Source: Lapidilactobacillus wuchangensis
GTDB lineage: Bacteria; Bacillota; Bacilli; Lactobacillales; Lactobacillaceae
NCBI RefSeq assembly: GCF_003946645.1
Contig: NZ_RHOU01000005.1
Span: 85,976-149,975, forward strand
Direction: 5' to 3'
Length of the DNA: 64,000 nucleotides
Shown here: one piece after another, positions 28,383 through 37,730 of the stretch
Position numbering within the stretch: the first letter of the stretch is position 1
How the letters are laid out: every line of letters starts with the position of its first letter
Translations under genes and position numbers: made by a program
Notes under the pieces: generated by a model
Seen by the model: the letters and a program-made list of their open reading frames with translations, nothing else
The model's database searches: none
What the model was told of the DNA's origin: nothing

Positions 28383-29684
28383 ATGGAAGAAATCATCATC
28401 CAAGGTGGTCATCAACTTCAAGGTACGGTTAAAATCGATGGTGCTAAAAATGCCATTTTGCCAATTATGGCTGCAGCATTACTAGCAGAGACTGGCACCA
28501 CGGAAATTGACGCGGTGCCGATTTTGGCGGACGTTTTTACGATGAAATCAGTCTTAGCAGCTTTGAATGCTGAGGTGGACTTCGATCAGCAGCGGCAGCA
28601 GTTGCGGATTGATGCTAGCAAGCACTTAGCCGTTGAAGCCCCCTTTGAATTAGTTTCCAAAATGCGCGCCTCAATTGTGGTCTTAGGCCCTTTGTTGGCC
28701 CGATTAGGTCATGCTAAAGTGGCCATGCCTGGTGGCTGTGCGATTGGTTCACGACCAATTGACTTGCACCTCAAGGGCTTGCGACAATTAGGTGCTAAAA
28801 TTACGCAGAATAGTGGCTATATTGAAGCCGAAGCGACGAAGTTGATCGGCGCTGACATTTATTTGGATTTTCCTAGTGTTGGTGCAACTGAAAATATTAT
28901 GTTGGCCGCTGTTTTGGCTGAGGGCACGACTTTTATTGAAAATGCCGCTCGGGAACCAGAAATTGTTGATTTAGCAATTATGCTGGATAAAATGGGTGCT
29001 AATATTTCTGGTGCCGGTACCGAGACGATTAAGATCGTTGGCGTTCAGCATTTGCATGGCGTTAATCATCAAGTGGTTCAAGATCGAATTGAAGCTGGGA
29101 CCTTTATGATTGCCGCCGCCATTACTCATGGTGAAGTTTTAATTAAAGACGCGATTGCTGCTCATAATCGGCCCTTGATTTCTAAGTTAGTGGAAATGGG
29201 GACGACGATTGTGGAAAATGATGCCGGTGTTTTAGTTAAAGGACCAGCACAATTGCAAGCAGTTAATGTGAAAACAATGCCGCATCCTGGCTTTCCAACT
29301 GATTTACAACCGCAAATGACGATTGCCCAATTACAGGCTGCTGGTGTGAGTGTCATGAATGAAACGGTCTTTGAGAATCGCTTCATGCATATGAATGAAC
29401 TACGGCGAATGAATGCGGATTTTGAAATTGAAGGCAACACGCTTTTTCTGCATGGGCCGGCGCAATTAAAAGGTGCCCAAGTTGATGCCACTGATTTGCG
29501 TGCAGCGGCAGCATTAGTCTTAGCCGGACTAGTTGCTGACGGCGAAACGCGGGTGACTCATTTACAGTATTTAGATCGTGGCTATTATTTGTTACATCAA
29601 AAGTTAAGTCAACTTGGTGCTGATATTCGGCGCAGTGAGGTCTTTGAAGATGGCGCTGAACGACCAGTTTTAACGGCATATTAA
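28383..29684 (+). CDS. murA: UDP-N-acetylglucosamine 1-carboxyvinyltransferase
   Basis: First committed step of peptidoglycan precursor synthesis, transferring enolpyruvate to UDP-GlcNAc; target of fosfomycin. The catalytic Cys is in [17 protein letters not shown] (about residue 119), so it should be fosfomycin-sensitive type at that position. N-terminal [19 protein letters not shown] is conserved. 433 residues. Confidence 0.96.
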   Translation: MEEIIIQGGHQLQGTVKIDGAKNAILPIMAAALLAETGTTEIDAVPILADVFTMKSVLAALNAEVDFDQQRQQLRIDASKHLAVEAPFELVSKMRASIVVLGPLLARLGHAKVAMPGGCAIGSRPIDLHLKGLRQLGAKITQNSGYIEAEATKLIGADIYLDFPSVGATENIMLAAVLAEGTTFIENAAREPEIVDLAIMLDKMGANISGAGTETIKIVGVQHLHGVNHQVVQDRIEAGTFMIAAAITHGEVLIKDAIAAHNRPLISKLVEMGTTIVENDAGVLVKGPAQLQAVNVKTMPHPGFPTDLQPQMTIAQLQAAGVSVMNETVFENRFMHMNELRRMNADFEIEGNTLFLHGPAQLKGAQVDATDLRAAAALVLAGLVADGETRVTHLQYLDRGYYLLHQKLSQLGADIRRSEVFEDGAERPVLTAY

Positions 29685-29735
29685 GCAAATAATGAGTTGT
29701 ATCGGCTAGTGGTCTAGTCAGGTACACCTCATTTT

Positions 29736-29774
29736 GTTGTGTTAGGGCAGTGAAAGACCATCGCCCCTCACAAC
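29736..29774. repeat. Shortened B-type palindrome
   Basis: GTTGTG-TT-AGGGC pairs with GCCCCTCACAAC, keeping the ends of a B unit (CCCCTCACAAC) while the middle is lost. It is followed by the same kind of linker (TAAGTGAAAT) that joins units in the 13.7-kb array. Confidence 0.65.
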
Positions 29775-29784
29775 TAAGTGAAAT

Positions 29785-29900
29785 CGTGTTCAGCCTGATA
29801 GCCCGCTATGGCTAATTTAATTAATCACTCGATCTGGTTGCACCAGCTCAAGCAATTAATTGAAATTAGCCTACGCCGGCTGATCATCAGGCTGAACAAC
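29785..29900. repeat. B repeat (copy B5)
   Basis: TGTTCAGCCTGAT (29787-29799) pairs perfectly with ATCAGGCTGAACA (29886-29898); inner stem GGCTAATTT.../...AAATTAGCC; apical CTGG/CCAG. Confidence 0.85.
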
Positions 29901-29930
29901 TACTTATTATTAAGCTAATCTAAAGGCGCA

Positions 29931-29959
29931 TTGGCGGTTTAATTGAAGTGTGCTATAAT
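29931..29959 (+). promoter_or_regulatory. Promoter of the mbl operon
   Basis: TTGGCG (29931-29936), 17-base spacer, TATAAT (29954-29959), about 30 bases before the mbl start. Confidence 0.75.
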
Positions 29960-29990
29960 TTTTCAGTGAATAGCGAGAGGAGTAACAGGC

Positions 29991-30980
29991 ATGGCAAAAG
30001 ATATCGGAATCGATTTAGGAACGGCTAATGTGTTAATTAACGTACGAGGGAAAGGTATCGTTCTTAATGAACCATCAGTTGTTGCAATCGATACGACCAG
30101 TGGCAAAGTAGTTGCCGTTGGTGAAGACGCCTATCGAATGGTTGGTCGGACCCCCGGCAACATTAGGGCAATTCGTCCTTTGAAGGATGGAGTCATCGCT
30201 GATTTTGATATTACCGAAGCGATGTTAACTCATTTTATTAATAAATTAAATGCGAAATCATTTATGTCTAAATTAAATATTTTGATTTGCTGTCCAACAA
30301 ATATTACTTCAGTTGAACAAAAAGCAATTGTTCAGGCAGCTCAAGCAGCTGGTGGGCACAAAGTTTATCTTGAATTAGAACCAAAAGTAGCCGCTGTTGG
30401 TGCTGGGATGGATATTTTCAAACCTCAAGGTAATATGGTCATTGATATTGGTGGTGGTACTAGTGACATCGCTGTTTTATCAATGGGTGAAGTGGTCACT
30501 AGTCGTTCGTTACGTTTGGCCGGTGATAAGATGGATGCTTCGATTGTCAACTATGTTAAACAGAAGCATAACTTATTGATTGGTGAACGGACTGCCGAAA
30601 CGATTAAGAAAGAAATCGGCACAGCTTATGAACCAGACCAAGACAAGGAAATTGAAGTTCGTGGTCGTGATTTAGTTGATGGCTTACCAAAAGAAATTAC
30701 GATTAATGCCAGTGAAGTTGAACAAGCTTTACATGAAAGTTTGATGAATATTGTGGCGGCGGCCAAAGAAGTTTTGGAACAAACCCCACCAGAGTTATCA
30801 GCTGATATTATTGATCGTGGCATTATGCTGACCGGTGGTGGCGCCTTATTACAAGGAGTCGACCGCTTATTCTCTGACCAATTAAAAGTTCCCGTCGTTT
30901 TGGCCGAAAATCCTTTGGACTCAGTGGCTTTAGGAACAGGGATGTTGCTGGAAAATATTGCACATCACCAACAGTATTAA
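29991..30980 (+). CDS. mbl: Rod-shape-determining actin homologue MreB/Mbl
   Basis: Actin-like ATPase that directs lateral cell-wall synthesis. N-terminal phosphate loop DIGIDLGTANVLI, second phosphate region MVIDIGGGTSDIAV, and adenosine motif IMLTGGGALLQG. The 329-residue length and its position after DUF1146-murA match Mbl of Bacillus. First gene of an envelope operon leading to rodA. Confidence 0.92.
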   Translation: MAKDIGIDLGTANVLINVRGKGIVLNEPSVVAIDTTSGKVVAVGEDAYRMVGRTPGNIRAIRPLKDGVIADFDITEAMLTHFINKLNAKSFMSKLNILICCPTNITSVEQKAIVQAAQAAGGHKVYLELEPKVAAVGAGMDIFKPQGNMVIDIGGGTSDIAVLSMGEVVTSRSLRLAGDKMDASIVNYVKQKHNLLIGERTAETIKKEIGTAYEPDQDKEIEVRGRDLVDGLPKEITINASEVEQALHESLMNIVAAAKEVLEQTPPELSADIIDRGIMLTGGGALLQGVDRLFSDQLKVPVVLAENPLDSVALGTGMLLENIAHHQQY

Positions 30981-30993
30981 AGCGGAGTGATGG

Positions 30994-31182
30994 TTGTTGA
31001 AATTTAAAGTTGATCAGAGTCATGTGTACTCGGTTTTAAAATTTTTAGCTTGGATTTTATTAGCAATTGTGCTGGCTTTTGTGATTGGCGCCTTGATTGG
31101 TTACGGGATGTCTGGTAAGGGCAGTCCTTTCGCTGTCTTTTCGCCGCAAACTTGGCAGCATGTTCTTGATTTCTTGCGTTGA
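30994..31182 (+). CDS. EpuA-like small membrane protein (annotated RNA polymerase subunit beta family)
   Basis: 62 residues: one membrane helix (about 18-40), then GYGMSGKGSPFAVFSPQTWQHVLDFL, the conserved GxGxPxxVFxPxTWxHIxDFL tail of the EpuA family. Despite the database name there is no sign of an RNA polymerase role in this sequence. Start is TTG 30994 or TTG 30997, with CGGAG upstream. Confidence 0.8.
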   Translation: MLKFKVDQSHVYSVLKFLAWILLAIVLAFVIGALIGYGMSGKGSPFAVFSPQTWQHVLDFLR

Positions 31183-31203
31183 TTTTATAATGAGGTGATT
31201 TAG

Positions 31204-31509
31204 ATGCGACGAGTATTAATTGGGCTGATTCACGCCTATCAGCGTTATATTTCGCCATTGTCGCGGCCTCATTGTCGGTATTATCCAACCTGTTCAAGCT
31301 ACATGTTGGGCGCTATTGAAAAGCATGGTGCTTTTTTAGGAACACTCATGGGGATTGCGCGGATTTTACGGTGTAATCCCTTTGTCCGTGGTGGCTTTGA
31401 TCCAGTTCCAGATTGGTTTACTTTGCGCCGCCATCCTCATCCCGAATTATTCGAAGATGAAATCATTGCGGCTAAGTTTCATCCTGATAAGGTAAATAAA
31501 AAGGAGTAG
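31204..31509 (+). CDS. yidD: Membrane protein insertion efficiency factor YidD
   Basis: Small cytoplasmic-face protein that helps YidC-dependent insertion. It has the family Cys pattern [20 protein letters not shown] and [17 protein letters not shown]. 101 residues; TGAGGTGA precedes the ATG. Confidence 0.93.
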   Translation: MRRVLIGLIHAYQRYISPLSRPHCRYYPTCSSYMLGAIEKHGAFLGTLMGIARILRCNPFVRGGFDPVPDWFTLRRHPHPELFEDEIIAAKFHPDKVNKKE

Positions 31510-31512
31510 TTT

Positions 31513-31731
31513 ATGGCAAAACAAACACAACCAGTTGAAGTTAAACTTGTTGATCAAGACGAGACTCACTGGCAATTAGAAACGACTCAAGGCCGGTTAA
31601 TCGGTCGGATTGTTAAAGATGGCAAGCGTTATTTGAGCTATTTTGGTCTGGAGACCCAAGCGGGACGGCAACATAGCCTAGAAGAAGCAACTCAAGACTT
31701 ACTGTTGCAATATAATCTCCATCAACATTAA
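31513..31731 (+). CDS. DUF2969 family protein
   Basis: 72-residue soluble protein, found in lactobacilli next to rodA. Segments ETTQGRLIGRIVKDGKRYL and SLEEATQDLLLQYNLHQH are typical. Function unknown. It starts 3 bases after yidD, with AAAAAGGAG upstream. Confidence 0.82.
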   Translation: MAKQTQPVEVKLVDQDETHWQLETTQGRLIGRIVKDGKRYLSYFGLETQAGRQHSLEEATQDLLLQYNLHQH

Positions 31732-31762
31732 GTCACGTTAGAAACAATAAAGGTGGTTAGTT

Positions 31763-32986
31763 ATGCCGGTAGAGCAACATTCAGAAGAAAAAGGATCCAA
31801 TCGCATTGATTATGGGATTTTATTTTCAGTCTTAATGCTGGCATTGTTCAGTATTGTGGCTGTCTACGTGGCGACCAGCCATGACAGTAGCGCCACTTCT
31901 AGTCCAGTGCGAGCAGTCATCATGCAGATTGCCTGGTATACCATTGGGGCAATTGCTGTTGTGGTGATCATGCAATTTGATGTGGAACAATTGTGGAAAA
32001 TTGCGCCATATGCGTATGGCGCAGGTATTTTCCTGCTAATGGCGGTCCTAGTGCTTTATGATAAACAACAATTTATTATGACTGGTGCTAAAAGCTGGTT
32101 TAGCTTTCATTCCTTTACTTTTCAACCGTCGGAGGTAATGAAACCGGCCTTTATTATTATGCTAGGTCGGGTGGTTACCCAGCACAATGTTAAATATCCA
32201 GTTCATAGTGTTAAAAGTGACTTTATCCTTTTAGGGCGAATGTTAATCTGGACAGCGCCAGTTGCCGTACTATTGAAGTTACAAAATGACTTTGGGACGA
32301 TGTTGGTCTTCTTTGCCATTTTTGCGGGCATGGTGCTGGTTTCTGGGGTTTCGTGGAAGATTATTGTCCCGGCTTTCTTGGCAGTCGTGCTTGTCGGCGG
32401 TGGGACTATTTACTTGGTCACCCAAGATTGGGGTCAGCAGATTCTCGGCCATTTTGGTTTCAAAACTTATCAATTTCAGCGAGTTTTAAACTGGTTAAAT
32501 CCCTCGCAAGATACAAGTAATAGTGGGATGCAGTTGTGGCAGAGCATGAAGGCGATTGGTTCTGGACAAATGACTGGTCGCGGCTTTAATCAGATTAAAG
32601 TTTACGTGCCCGTTCGTGAATCAGATATGATCTTTTCCGTGATCGGCGAGAATTTTGGCTTTCTAGGCAGTTGTGCTTTAGTTTTACTTTATTTCTTGCT
32701 GATTTATCAAATGATCAAAGTGACTTTTGATACGAAGAACGAATTTTATGCTTATGTCTCCACTGGTGTGATTATGATGATTCTCTTCCATGTTTTTGAA
32801 AACATTGGGATGAGTATTGGCTTACTACCACTAACGGGGATTCCATTACCCTTTATTTCCCAAGGTGGTTCGGCCTTACTGGGCAATATGATTGGGATCG
32901 GCCTGGTAATGTCAATGCGTTATCATTATAAGAGCTATATGTTCACGAATCGCGAAGATCAAGATTTTCAAAATTCGCAAATTTAG
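31763..32986 (+). CDS. rodA: Rod-shape SEDS peptidoglycan polymerase RodA
   Basis: Lipid II glycosyltransferase of the elongation machinery. About ten membrane segments; FQPSEVMKPAFIIMLGR and the C-terminal GLLPLTGIPLPFISQGGSALLGNMIGIGLV are SEDS signatures. Operon position after mbl, and 407 residues, favour RodA over FtsW. Confidence 0.9.
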   Translation: MPVEQHSEEKGSNRIDYGILFSVLMLALFSIVAVYVATSHDSSATSSPVRAVIMQIAWYTIGAIAVVVIMQFDVEQLWKIAPYAYGAGIFLLMAVLVLYDKQQFIMTGAKSWFSFHSFTFQPSEVMKPAFIIMLGRVVTQHNVKYPVHSVKSDFILLGRMLIWTAPVAVLLKLQNDFGTMLVFFAIFAGMVLVSGVSWKIIVPAFLAVVLVGGGTIYLVTQDWGQQILGHFGFKTYQFQRVLNWLNPSQDTSNSGMQLWQSMKAIGSGQMTGRGFNQIKVYVPVRESDMIFSVIGENFGFLGSCALVLLYFLLIYQMIKVTFDTKNEFYAYVSTGVIMMILFHVFENIGMSIGLLPLTGIPLPFISQGGSALLGNMIGIGLVMSMRYHYKSYMFTNREDQDFQNSQI

Positions 32987-33030
32987 TTGAGCTTAAGTGA
33001 ACTTTTTCAAAAAGAGTTGTTAGATGTAGA

Positions 33031-33066
33031 AACTGTGCTGATTTTTTAAATCAGTACAGTTTTTTA
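33031..33066 (+). terminator. Terminator after rodA
   Basis: AACTGTGCTGATTT pairs with AAATCAGTACAGTT (one wobble pair), followed by T residues. Confidence 0.88.
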
Positions 33067-33390
33067 ATTTGGCTTAGTCAGCTAACAAATGCTAGTAAAA
33101 ATAATTAAACAGAATAGTGACTGGCGCCATTGTGAGCTTTTTAGTTGCAGAACGCGGTTGACGAAAAAATCCCGCCGTTTTGTTTGAGGTCGAGGTGGCT
33201 TATTTTACTTGTTAGCGCTTAAGGCTAATAAAATGAGATGACTCAGTTAAGTTAAACAGTGGTTACATTTGAACGGCACAAGCGAAACGACTGATTGACC
33301 ATCTTGGCGCTTGTGTTGATTTTAAATGTCGTAGACTTGCCAATTAAACACGTATTTCTAAAAGTGGTGTTGAGTCGAACTATTGAATCA

Positions 33391-33540
33391 GGCAGGGGCC
33401 CAGCGATTGGCGTCAATGGCCAAATTATTCTTAGTGGCAAGGCCACTTAGAATAAGACTTGTGTTTGAGATTGTTGCGAAGCAATAAGCTCAAACCAATG
33501 TCGGCCATGTTCCACGCCCACAAAATCGCTGGACCCCTGC
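33391..33540 (+). repeat. Structured palindromic repeat, copy C2
   Basis: Outer arm GGCAGGGGCCCAGCGATT (33391-33408) pairs 17 of 18 with 33523-33540. Second stem ATGGCC/GGCCAT; inner hairpins TTATTCTTAGTGGC/GCCACTTAGAATAA and TTTGAG/CTCAAA. Flanks match C1. Confidence 0.88.
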
Positions 33541-33700
33541 CGTTTTCTAACTAGGTAACTTTTCAACTCGTTTTTGGAACCAACCTTTTTTTCGTACTTT
33601 TAATAAGTAAAAAATATAACACCGTTAGTGGATGTGTTATAATTCAACTATCAAAAACACTAAAATAAATTTGAAGATTCCTAAATATGGAGGTTTTATT

Positions 33701-34000
33701 ATGGCTACAGAGAATTATTTCTGGACGAATGAATTAGCAGACGGCTCAATTCAGTTAGGTTTAAATGAAGCTGGACGTGATTTGCTTGGTGAAATCCGCT
33801 TTGTCGATTTACCAAAAGTTAACCAACAAGTCACTGCTGGCGAAACTTTAATTGAAGTTGAAGCTGAAAAGATGGTTCAAGATTTGCCAACGCCAATTAC
33901 TGGTGAGATTGTCTCAGTTCATCAAGAATTAAAAGATCAACCAGAGCTTTTAAGTGACAGTGATCAACAAAAAAATTGGGTTGTAACTTTAAAAAAATAG
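33701..34000 (+). CDS. GcvH-like lipoyl-domain protein at the head of the SUF operon
   Basis: 99 residues of the glycine cleavage H fold; the lipoyl lysine is probably Lys57 in IEVEAEKMVQDLPTPITGEI (canonical ESVKA context altered). No gcvT or gcvP is nearby, so a role in lipoate relay, or a link between lipoylation and Fe-S supply, is more likely than glycine cleavage. ATG 33701 has TGGAGG about 9 bases upstream; sufC starts 10 bases after the stop. Confidence 0.82.
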   Translation: MATENYFWTNELADGSIQLGLNEAGRDLLGEIRFVDLPKVNQQVTAGETLIEVEAEKMVQDLPTPITGEIVSVHQELKDQPELLSDSDQQKNWVVTLKK

Positions 34001-34010
34001 GGAGACTATG

Positions 34011-34799
34011 ATGGCAACTTTAACGATTAAAGACTTACATGTGCGGATTGACGATGAAAGTGGTCACAAAGAAATTCTTAAGGGTGTGAACTTAACCATG
34101 AAAACTGGGGAGATTCATGCCATCATGGGCCCCAACGGTACTGGTAAATCAACTCTTTCAGAAACAATTATGGGCAATCCGCGCTACAAAGTAACTTCTG
34201 GCGACATTTTACTTAATGGTGAAAGTTTGTTAGATCAACCGGTTGATGCCCGGGCCCGGGCCGGATTATTTCTAGCGATGCAGTACCCTGCTGAGATTAT
34301 GGGTGTTACCAATGCTGAATTTATGCGGGCAGCGATTAATTCACGGCGGCCTGATGATAATCCGATTTCTGTGCGAGAATTTATTAAGCAATTGGATCAG
34401 AATTTAGCGTTATTGGACATGAACGAAGCCATGGCGGAACGTTATCTTAACCAGGGTTTCTCTGGTGGCGAAAAAAAGCGTAATGAAATTCTGCAATTAT
34501 TAATGATCAAGCCATCATTTGCGATTCTTGATGAAATTGATTCCGGCTTGGATATTGATGCCATGAAGGTGGTTGCTAAAGGGGTAAATTCCATGCGTGG
34601 CGATAATTTCGGCTCCTTGATCATTACCCATTATCAACGGCTGCTTGATTATATTGAACCAGATGTGGTCCACGTGATGATGGGCGGCCGAATCGTGAAG
34701 TCCGGGGATGCCCAATTGGCTCAGAAACTTGAAGCTGAAGGTTATGCCGGCTTACGTGATGAATTAGGATTAGATATTAAGTTAACTGACGAAAATTAG
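34011..34799 (+). CDS. sufC: Fe-S cluster assembly ATPase SufC
   Basis: ABC-type ATPase of the SufBCD scaffold. Walker A GPNGTGKSTLSE, signature GFSGGEKKRNEI, Walker B FAILDEIDSGLD. Start ATG 34011 is preferred over ATG 34008 for spacing from GGGAG. 262 residues. Confidence 0.96.
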   Translation: MATLTIKDLHVRIDDESGHKEILKGVNLTMKTGEIHAIMGPNGTGKSTLSETIMGNPRYKVTSGDILLNGESLLDQPVDARARAGLFLAMQYPAEIMGVTNAEFMRAAINSRRPDDNPISVREFIKQLDQNLALLDMNEAMAERYLNQGFSGGEKKRNEILQLLMIKPSFAILDEIDSGLDIDAMKVVAKGVNSMRGDNFGSLIITHYQRLLDYIEPDVVHVMMGGRIVKSGDAQLAQKLEAEGYAGLRDELGLDIKLTDEN

Positions 34800-34808
34800 G
34801 AGGTCAAG

Positions 34809-36089
34809 ATGAGTAGAAAAAAGGCTTTTTGCGAATTAAGTGACCTCCAACAATACAGTCAACAATTAAATGAACCAGCCCTTGCTTGGCAATTTCGCCA
34901 GGCTGCTTGGCAAGCTACGCTGACGGCGCCAAAACCTGACTTTGCTAAAATTAATTATCGCCCTTGGGCAACTTTGAACGGTCAGCTTGCAGTCGATTCA
35001 ACGACGGCAGAGCCAGTGGAATCCAGTGCCCAAATTTCCCAAGTCGCAGGTCGACCGGTTCAAATTAACTTGTCAGCTGAGGCTCAAGCCGCTGGTGTTG
35101 AGGCCCTTGATTTAGTTGCGGCTTGGCAACAGTGGCCAGATTTGATGGAACAGTATTATGGCCGAGTTTTACCAGCAGCTAGTCAACAGCTGGCGGCAAC
35201 TCATTATGCCACCGTCAATAGTGGGGTGGTGATTCGAGTTCCCGCCAAGGCGAAGTTGACCACACCATTAACTTTGGATTTTAGTGAGAACGGTTTGGAT
35301 CAACAACTAAATAGTCAGCATGTTTTGTTAATTGCTGGCGCTGACAGTGAGTTTTCAATTTTAGAAACGCGGCAAACTTTAGGTGATCAGCAGCCTAGTG
35401 CTAGTATTGTTGAAGAATTGGTGCTGCTTGCGGGCGCCAAAGTTCGTTTTGCGGCGATTGATCAACTGGCTTTAACCACCTATTTGGCGCGCTATGCCCA
35501 GCTTGCTGATAACGCCCGCTTAGATTGGGCGTTAGGCATTATGAATGAAGGCGACATCCTAGCTGATTTTAATACTGATTTAAATGGTCAGGGGAGCCAA
35601 AGTGAAGTTAAAGCGGTGGCAATTTCTACTGGCAGTCAAAACCAAGGTATTACCACCCGAATCACGAATTATGGGCAACATACGAAAGCTAATATCTTAC
35701 AACATGGGGTCATTTTAAGTGACGCGACCTTGATTTTTAATGGGGTGGGCCACATTGTCAAAGGTGCTCGTGGCAGCGACTCCCAACAAGAAAATCGGGT
35801 GCTGATGTTGTCAAGAACCGCTCGTGGCGATGCTAATCCGATTTTACTGATTGATGAAAATGATGTTCGTGCTGGCCATGCTGCGTCAGTGGGACGTGTT
35901 AATCAAGAACAAATGTATTATTTAATGAGTCGGGGCTTGTCGAAGGATTTGGCTGAGCGTCTCGTTATTCGCGGCTTTTTAGGATCAGTTTTAAGTGAGA
36001 TTCCTGCTGCTGATGCGCGACAAATTCTGACGGATACAATTGAAAGGAAGCTTATCGATGGTCAAAGACATCGCGACCGCGCGCAATGA
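34809..36089 (+). CDS. sufD: Fe-S cluster assembly protein SufD
   Basis: Scaffold partner of SufB. Right-handed beta-helix region with VGHIVKGARGSDSQQENRVLMLS and DENDVRAGHAASVGRVNQEQ, where the conserved His is seen. 426 residues; overlaps sufS by 32 bases. Confidence 0.94.
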   Translation: MSRKKAFCELSDLQQYSQQLNEPALAWQFRQAAWQATLTAPKPDFAKINYRPWATLNGQLAVDSTTAEPVESSAQISQVAGRPVQINLSAEAQAAGVEALDLVAAWQQWPDLMEQYYGRVLPAASQQLAATHYATVNSGVVIRVPAKAKLTTPLTLDFSENGLDQQLNSQHVLLIAGADSEFSILETRQTLGDQQPSASIVEELVLLAGAKVRFAAIDQLALTTYLARYAQLADNARLDWALGIMNEGDILADFNTDLNGQGSQSEVKAVAISTGSQNQGITTRITNYGQHTKANILQHGVILSDATLIFNGVGHIVKGARGSDSQQENRVLMLSRTARGDANPILLIDENDVRAGHAASVGRVNQEQMYYLMSRGLSKDLAERLVIRGFLGSVLSEIPAADARQILTDTIERKLIDGQRHRDRAQ

Positions 36090-37284
36090 TTTCCCCTTAT
36101 TAAAAACACAAATGAATCAAGAGTCGCTCACTTATTTGGATAATGCGGCCACCACTCAGAAACCGCAAGCGGTGATTGAGCGACTGGTTGATTATTATCA
36201 AACTGAAAATGTTAATGTTCAACGTGGTGTCTACGCTTTAGCTCAGGCAACGACGGCCAAGTATGAACAAGTTCGCCAGCAAGTGGCGGATTTTCTTCAC
36301 GCTCAGGCAGATGAGATTATTTTTACCCGGGGGACGACCACCAGTTTAAATTGGGTCGCGCAAAGCTTCGCGCCAACTGTGATTCAACCAGGCGATGAAA
36401 TCCTGATTACGATTATGGAACATCATAGTAATTTAGTGCCGTGGCAGATCGTCGCTAAAAAACTGGGTGCGCATTTGCGCTATGTTGAATTAAATGATCA
36501 AGCGGAATTGGATTTAGCCCAATTGCAGGCCAACCTGAATCAACGGACGAAAATCGTGGCGTTGACGCAAGTTTCTAATGTTTTAGGCACGATTAATCCA
36601 ATTAAGCAGATTACGGCTTGGGCACACCAAGTTGGGGCTTATGTGGTCGTTGATGGTGCACAGGCGGCGGGGCATATGCCAGTTGATGTGCAGGCACTTG
36701 ATTGCGATTTCTACGCTTTTTCGGGGCATAAAGTTTATGGCCCCACTGGTATTGGCGTTTTATATGGTAAAGCAGCCTTATTACAACAAATGCCACCAGT
36801 GGAATATGGTGGCGAAATGATCAATCGGGTTACTCGCCAAAGCACTGATTTTAAGGCGGCACCGGCAAAATTCGAAGCTGGCACGATGCCAATTGCCCAA
36901 GTGATTGGTTTAGGGGCAGCACTGGACTATTTAACCAGCTTAGGTTGGTCGCAAATTGAAGCACAAGAACAGCATTTAGTGCAGTTGGCCGGTTCACAAT
37001 TACAAGCCATTCCCGGGATAACTTTGTATGGCCCACCATTGTCAAAACCACATGCGCCGGTGTTGTCCTTTAATTTAACTGGTGTCCATCCTCATGATTT
37101 GGCGACTGTGCTTGATAGCCAAGGGGTAGCTGTCCGTGCTGGCCATCATTGTGCCCAACCTTTGATGGCTGCCTTGCAAGTAAGTGCTACGGCTCGGGCT
37201 AGTTTTGCTTTTTATAATAATGATCAAGATGTCCAACGATTAATAACGGCCGTTAAATTGGCTAAGGAGTTCTTCCAAGCATGA
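36058..37284 (+). CDS. sufS: Cysteine desulfurase SufS
   Basis: PLP enzyme that takes sulfur from cysteine. The PLP lysine is in YAFSGHKVYGPTGIGVLYG and the persulfide Cys in VRAGHHCAQPLM (about residue 364). ATG 36058 (GAAAGGAAG upstream) lies inside the end of sufD. 408 residues; overlaps sufU by 4 bases. Confidence 0.96.
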   Translation: MVKDIATARNDFPLLKTQMNQESLTYLDNAATTQKPQAVIERLVDYYQTENVNVQRGVYALAQATTAKYEQVRQQVADFLHAQADEIIFTRGTTTSLNWVAQSFAPTVIQPGDEILITIMEHHSNLVPWQIVAKKLGAHLRYVELNDQAELDLAQLQANLNQRTKIVALTQVSNVLGTINPIKQITAWAHQVGAYVVVDGAQAAGHMPVDVQALDCDFYAFSGHKVYGPTGIGVLYGKAALLQQMPPVEYGGEMINRVTRQSTDFKAAPAKFEAGTMPIAQVIGLGAALDYLTSLGWSQIEAQEQHLVQLAGSQLQAIPGITLYGPPLSKPHAPVLSFNLTGVHPHDLATVLDSQGVAVRAGHHCAQPLMAALQVSATARASFAFYNNDQDVQRLITAVKLAKEFFQA

Positions 37285-37730
37285 AAATTTCGCAATTAAA
37301 TGATTTATATCGACAATTAATTATTGACCACGCCCAACATCCTCATCATCATGGGCAGTTGCCCCAAGCTGATCAAAGTGTTAATCTCAATAATCCCACT
37401 TGTGGTGATGTGATTGACCTGCAAGTTGTTTTTAAGGATCAGCAAATTAAGGAGATTGCTTTTAGCGGTGATGGCTGTTCGATTTCTCAGGCGTCGGCTA
37501 GTATGATGTGCGATTTGGTCAATGGGCAGACCATTAGTCAGGCTAAACAAGAGATTGCCGTTTTTCTAGAAATGCTGATGAATAATCCGGATGAACCAAG
37601 TGATATTTTAGGGGATGCGGCGGTTTTGGCAGCCGTCGTTAAATTTCCCGCTCGGATCAAATGTGCCACATTGGCTTGGAAGGCGCTTGAACAAGCAATT
37701 ACACAGGAGGAACAACATGCCGGAAACTAA
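37281..37730 (+). CDS. sufU: Sulfur-transfer protein SufU
   Basis: Zinc-dependent sulfurtransferase that accepts persulfide from SufS in Gram-positive bacteria. Three zinc-ligand cysteines are in [19 protein letters not shown] and [11 protein letters not shown]. 149 residues; overlaps the sufB start by 14 bases. Confidence 0.95.
   Translation: MKISQLNDLYRQLIIDHAQHPHHHGQLPQADQSVNLNNPTCGDVIDLQVVFKDQQIKEIAFSGDGCSISQASASMMCDLVNGQTISQAKQEIAVFLEMLMNNPDEPSDILGDAAVLAAVVKFPARIKCATLAWKALEQAITQEEQHAGN

Larger units (their letters stand above)
29685..29990. other. 306-bp murA-mbl intergenic region
   Basis: Holds a shortened B palindrome, a full B copy, and the mbl promoter. Confidence 0.75.
32987..33700. 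other. 714-bp region between rodA and the SUF operon
   Basis: Contains the rodA terminator, a decayed A-type remnant around 33110-33240 (AACAGAATAGTGACT, GCAGAACGCGGTTGACG, TTGTTAGCGCTTAAGGC), copy C2, and an AT-rich promoter zone with TATAAT at 33638-33643 about 60 bases before the first SUF-linked gene. Confidence 0.7.
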
